A stretch of 64,000 nucleotides of DNA, from positions 1,506,399 to 1,570,398 of the forward strand of contig CM055314.2 in NCBI GenBank assembly GCA_029255685.2, written 5' to 3'. Made by a program: the position numbers and the translations under genes. The notes under the pieces were generated by a model. That model was given only the letters and a program-made list of their open reading frames with translations, was not told the DNA's origin and made no database searches. Of the stretch, positions 59,916 through 64,000 are shown one piece after another (positions within the stretch are counted from its first letter, which is position 1; each line of letters starts with the position of its first letter). The DNA is from Silene conica (lineage: Eukaryota; Streptophyta; Magnoliopsida; Caryophyllales; Caryophyllaceae).

Positions 59916-61827
59916 CTATTTCCACCTTTTCCACACCAAAGCAGCACGATCGCTTCCACGTTTTGGTAGATAAGCATCAAAGTTAGGCGTCATTCTAAAA
60001 GCTTCAGTGAGAAACATGAGATCGCCAAGCTCCTGGAGCGTGAAGCGAAGCATGATAGTGTCAGGTGGGGTACTCGCAAAGGCAATCACAAAGGCATAGT
60101 AGAGACGCGCTGCTTTCTGCAACATTTCTGGGTGTTTCCAGACGAACCATGCACGGTGCCTCTGCTCTCCTGCTTCATCCATTCCCCTTGTTCCATCAAA
60201 ACCCTGCACAAGTGCTGCACATTATACTAACTACCATTTCTCAAATTCAGTCTTATATGCTTCGAAACTTACCATCTCGTTATAATCATAGTCCAGTCTC
60301 AACTTGTTCCTTCCCACAACAATCGATGCTTTCCTTGCCGATATGTCAAGTGAAACTGATACATAATCAAAATACACAGTCTGTAAGAAAACACAGTCTT
60401 CTGGCCTTCATTAATGGAGGTTACTAAAAAAAAAGAGCACCTATTTGAGCTAGGTCATCCTGAAACAGTTCATTAATCAGCGAATCCACATCATTGCACG
60501 GTATAGCAGCCTCACAGAAGATGGTGACGAATGGAAACACTGGTATTTCATCTGTTTTTTCCAAGAACTCAGCAACGAACAATCTTGTCGGTTCTTCTCC
60601 TGATAAACAAGAAACGGAACACATAAAACTCGGGTTTACTAGGCAGCATTGGGGTGAATTCAGGAAGTATAAGAAACAACATAATTTCTGACAAAAGCAT
60701 ATCGAAAGCGTCTCAGGAGAAGCATTTATCATAACTAGGCAGCTCTCACTAGTTAGTAATTGCAGAAACTTTTTTTTTTAGGTTTTAGGGTTTAGGGTTT
60801 AGGGCAGGAAGTATAAGAAACAACAAAATTACACAAACAAAACAACGTTTCATATCGGACAAAATAGCAAAGGAATTGCAGAAACTTTTTTTAGGGTTTA
60901 GGGTTTAGGGTTTAGGGTTTAGGGTTTTAGGGTTTAGGGTTTAGGGCAGGAAGTATAAGAAACAACAAAATTACACAAACAAAACAACGTTTCATATCGA
61001 ACAAAATAGCAAAGTAATTGCAGAAACTTTTTTTTTAGGGTTTGGGGTTTTAGGGTTTGGGGTTTAGGTTTTAGGGTTTTAGGGTTTGGGGTTTAGGGTT
61101 TAGGGTTTAGGGTTTAGGGTTTAGGGCAGGAAGTAGAAGAAACAACAAAATTTCTGACAAAAGTGTATCGAAAGAATGCATAAACTGAAAGAAGCCATTC
61201 AATCAAAACATTAAACATTTCGTAGAACACAAAATGATATAAAATTCGCAAGAACAAACAATTGGCGAAAAATCAAAGAAGAAGAAGAAGAAATGAAAAT
61301 TTATGATTGATATTACCAAAATTGAAGGTAATCTGAGTAGACCCATGAGTATGAAGGAGAGTTAAAGAATCATCCTTGTCTTGAACATCGAAATTCTCGG
61401 AAATTAATCTGAGATTCAGCATTTCTCCAAGGAGGGGTTTACCGCATTGGAAATTCTCCAATGTTGAAGCTTTACACCAAAGATGAGCATGAACAGTAGA
61501 TGGGTTTCCGACTGTGATACTGAAGCCTCTGTCATCGACGTCGACTCTCCCTGTTCCTGTGGGGTTGAAATCAGGGTCGCATAGAGCTTCGATTGCAAGC
61601 TTGAGTCTAATGGCGGGTTTTAGTTGGAACCGGAAGCCATTGAAGTCGGTTGCGGATGGGTCTGAAGGTTCGGTGACGGTTTGTTGAGAAATGGGGGTAG
61701 AGGGGGTTTGTTCAGAAATGGTGAGAGGTGGGTTTTGTTGGGAATCTTGAGGAAGAGTGGTGGATTGTTCATGAATGGAGATTGGAGCTTCATCCATGGC
61801 GGAATTATGGTTATGATCATCATCCAT
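59916..61827 (-). CDS. Unrecognised four-exon plant protein, 346 residues
   Basis: Exons in gene order 61827-61317, 60599-60441, 60355-60273, 60203-59916 have consistent phases and GT-AG sites and no internal stop, so the gene looks intact. Residues 1-60 are a low-complexity Ser/Thr/Pro/Gln tail. The rest looks like one folded region: FRFQLKPAIRLKLAIEALCD, GEMLNLRLISENFDVQDKDD, EEPTRLFVAEFLEKTDE, SARKASIVVGRNKLRLDYDY, and a C-terminal part with QRHRAWFVWKHPEMLQKAA, TLQELGDLMFLTEAF and the basic end VWKRWK. No signal peptide, membrane segment or motif I can tie to a family. Intron 1 holds a telomere-repeat array. It faces away from the sigma factor fragment; only about 300 bp separate them. 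Confidence 0.8.
60661..61165. repeat. Intronic array of a gene segment and telomere-like repeats
   Basis: The segment CAGGAAGTATAAGAAACAAC starts at 60661, 60805, 60947 and 61127. Each of the last three copies is preceded by a TTTAGGG-repeat tract (60779-60804, 60890-60946, 61033-61126), some units degenerate to TTTGGGG or TTTTAGGG. Two full units also share ACACAAACAAAACAACG. All lies in intron 1 of the minus-strand gene. Confidence 0.95.
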
Positions 61828-62121
61828 GGTAGAAAAGAAAGAAAGAACGAAAGGTAGTTGTTAGAGAGTGTAAGGTAGTTGGAAATTGGAACGGTTAGTT
61901 GAAAAGTTTGTTATTATTAGTTATTACTTGGATTTCTTGGGGAATCAATCTATATATATATATATAGCATTATGTATTAACTTTTCTACCAAAAGTTTGA
62001 TGAACGATTTTTTAAAATAATGTTTAAAGATAGAGAGTAACGATTGTTTTGGGTTTGTTTAAAAATAATTGTTGAAATGATGTTTATGTAGGCTCGGGAT
62101 TCTTGAACCTAGTTAAGGCTT

Positions 62122-62837
62122 AAATATGCCATTAGCAATGACGTGTTTCAAGTTAGTATGGGAAGCAAACTTATAGAAACTATGGCGGTGCAAACGCGTC
62201 CGTATATTGCGGACAACCAACTCGAGAATAACCCGTGGCATGGTGTAGATGAATGGACTCTTAAGGTGAACTTCTACTAATCATGTATCTTACGAAAACT
62301 TTCAGTAAGAAACGGTATAACTATTTTCAGAGAGTTTGACGTCTAACCTAGTTTCACCCCGATACTGCACTTCAACAAATGGGTAAGGCTAACACCCGAT
62401 CTGATCATGAGCCCTTTGTGTTCTCGTTCATTGACAGTTCAGTTCATAACCACGGAACTAAATGCCTCGACTATTTAACCTAAAATCTCGATCTTTTTTG
62501 CAGTATGAAGTAAGCCATCTTATTGACACGGTACTCAGGGAACGGGAGAGAGATATCATTCGTCTTTACTACGGGCTGGACGATGAACCTCTCACTTGGG
62601 AAGAAATTAGCAAAAGGTAAGCCGGAAATTAACATGGCAGAAGTCTTACATGTTCTCCGATTTACATGGCATAAATCTTACATGTTCAGGATTGGATTGT
62701 CGAGAGAACGAGTAAGGCAGGTCGGTCTTGTTGCATCCGAGAAACTAAAGCACGCAGCTAGAACAAGAAGATGGATGCCTTACTGGTTAAACACTAGCGC
62801 CGGCACTGTTACGGAACTTCATATAGTCGAACGTTAA
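62122..62837 (+). pseudogene. 5'-truncated plastid RNA polymerase sigma factor (SIG3-like), regions 3-4 only
   Basis: Plant sigma factors direct the bacterial-type RNA polymerase of plastids. Three exons are readable: about 62122-62265 (PYIADNQLENNPWHGVDEW), 62505-62616 (RERERDIIRLYYGLDDEPLT, region 4.1) and 62690-62837 (IGLSRERVRQVGLVASEKLK, region 4.2 helix-turn-helix). Splice sites and frames agree. Regions 1 and 2, which hold the -10 recognition and core-binding parts, and the transit peptide are absent: only about 300 bp separate this from the neighbouring gene start. The C-terminal tail after KHAARTRR is unusual (WMPYWLNTSAGTVTELHIVE). SIG3 is my best match by memory. Confidence 0.82.
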
Positions 62838-62874
62838 CTGTAAGACTGTAAGTTCGCCTTTAAAGAACTTCGTA

Positions 62875-63388
62875 TAGGGGTGTGAGCGAGCCGAGTCGAG
62901 CCCGAGCTTGACCTTGCTCGGCTTGTGCTCGGTAACCAAAACTCGAGCTCAAGCTCAAGCCGATCTTACCCGAGTTTGAAAAAAAGCGCTCGTTACAAAG
63001 CTTGCGATTTTTAACACGAGCTCGAGCCAAATTCGAGCCTATATAAAATTGTTTTTTTTTATTATTTTTTTTCTTTCAATATTTTCGATAACAAGGTTCG
63101 AAGATTTTATGTAAAAATATGTAGCAAATTAACAAGATATTTGATATTTATGATATAAAGATATAATAATGATAAAATATTTTTATAAAATATGCTTAAT
63201 ATCTCGTGTAATTTCAAATGTTTCAGCCACTTGCGAGCTTTTCGAGTCGAGCCAGCCTTTGCTCGACTTGACTTGTTAAGCTCTCAAGCCTAGCCCGAGC
63301 TCAAGTCGAGCTCCCACGAGCCGAGCTTTGACCGAGCCGATCTCGAAATTGCTCGCAAGCTGTCTCGTCTCATTAACAACCCTACCTT
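62875..63388. repeat. Dispersed GAGCCGAG-rich repeat with inverted ends
   Basis: Begins TAGGGGTGTGAGCGAGCCGAG and ends CGTCTCATTAACAACCCTA, an imperfect inverted pair. Flanking thirds are GC-rich (CGAGCTC words), the middle is AT-rich. Similar GAGCTCGAGCTTGAGC words occur in the BAHD intron. Confidence 0.5.
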
Positions 63389-64000
63389 CGTACTTCCCCT
63401 GTTAGAAGGGGTCTCCACTCTAAATACAAATGAGGGTCACTTTTGGGTCATGTACTCATGTATATGACTCTCGAGTCTCAACATCGACAGTTACCATGAT
63501 GGCGTGATACCGTGTATACTAAGATGGCTGAATATAAACTCAATCGTTGGAAGGAAATGTGGTTGTACAGAGGACGGTATTAGGTCCGGTACTTCAGTAG
63601 CATGATCCTCAGATTCCAGACATACAAAGCTGTCTGAATCTATTAGAACCAAAATGAAAACTCAAATAGGAATACACAGGAAAATTTCTAGCCAGAACCG
63701 AAGTTCGCGAGAAATTGCATTTTGCAAATCATCAATTTTTGGTATATAATTATGATATCAAATCATACAAAAGCTTTCTTAGATAAAGTAACTCAACATG
63801 AGCATCGCAATCTTAACCTGAAATCTAAACAACTGAAAAAATTACACTTAATAAAGCAGAGACTGCAAAAAGCACACACCATACAGAGAGAACTACAGAC
63901 TGCAACAATTATACCGCCGCATGTGTTCCGCATAATAATTAGCTAATCATACCATATAAAGCCGGAGATAAGAGTTGCGTAATGAAACGACCATGAAACT
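63389..64000. other. Right edge, nothing recognised
   Basis: No exon-like frame with family similarity and no bounded repeat. The 74-codon frame at 63722-63946 is Lys/Gln-rich and has no support. Confidence 0.45.

Noticed and set aside
137..62837. A metabolic or defence gene cluster
   Set aside because: Transporter, acyltransferase, GA3ox and ligase are far apart, on both strands, separated by repeats and of unrelated pathways; no evidence for joint function.

Overview
The window is nuclear DNA of a flowering plant, most likely a eudicot. Genes have many GT-AG introns, and the families present are plant-specific: a PDR-type ABCG transporter, a BAHD acyltransferase, a U-box/ARM ubiquitin ligase, a gibberellin 3-oxidase, an A2-type cyclin and part of a plastid sigma factor. 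Telomere-like repeats are of the TTTAGGG type, and intergenic DNA is AT-rich and packed with small transposons. I cannot name the species from sequence alone.

Layout. 137-10486 (+): last 20 exons of a full-size PDR transporter whose first exons lie off the left edge; at least nine of its 19 visible introns carry small transposons. 10490-12830: repeats only. 12832-13637 (+): broken, intronless xyloglucan endotransglucosylase copy. 13900-16215: GC-rich repeat, short tandem repeats, an LTR with primer-binding site, and a hAT-like element ending just upstream of the next gene's TATA box. 16327-18885 (+): two-exon BAHD acyltransferase whose 3' end is duplicated across a CCCTAAA tract. 20019-24990 (-, with a probable 5' UTR exon near 27000): PUB4-like U-box E3 ligase. 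27592-28372: three tandem LINE 3' ends with poly(A) tails. 28792-29319 (+): EF-hand fragment. 29330-33380: no clear gene. 33383-38081 (-): gibberellin 3-oxidase with a 3.6-kb intron. 38100-52600: repeats, including a decayed Copia element with 3' LTR, a satellite-like array, a decayed Gypsy gag, a large Tourist-like element, and several internally repetitive LTR-type segments. 54303-58808 (+): A2-type cyclin, with promoter and 5' UTR intron from about 52725. 59916-61827 (-): intact four-exon gene I do not recognise, with a telomere-repeat array in its first intron. 62122-62837 (+): 5'-truncated plastid sigma factor. The rest is repeat or unassigned.

The genes do not form a pathway or cluster; they look like ordinary independently regulated plant genes among transposons. 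What stands out is structural: (i) telomere-type repeats at the junctions of local duplications in two separate genes; (ii) very small LTR-like elements with about 73-bp terminal repeats; (iii) three LINE tails arrayed at repeated copies of one target sequence; (iv) in-frame AAT expansions giving 15-16 asparagines in two unrelated enzymes; (v) five spaced copies of a GC-rich inverted-repeat motif in an otherwise AT-rich LTR-like region. I see no convincing new multi-gene system.
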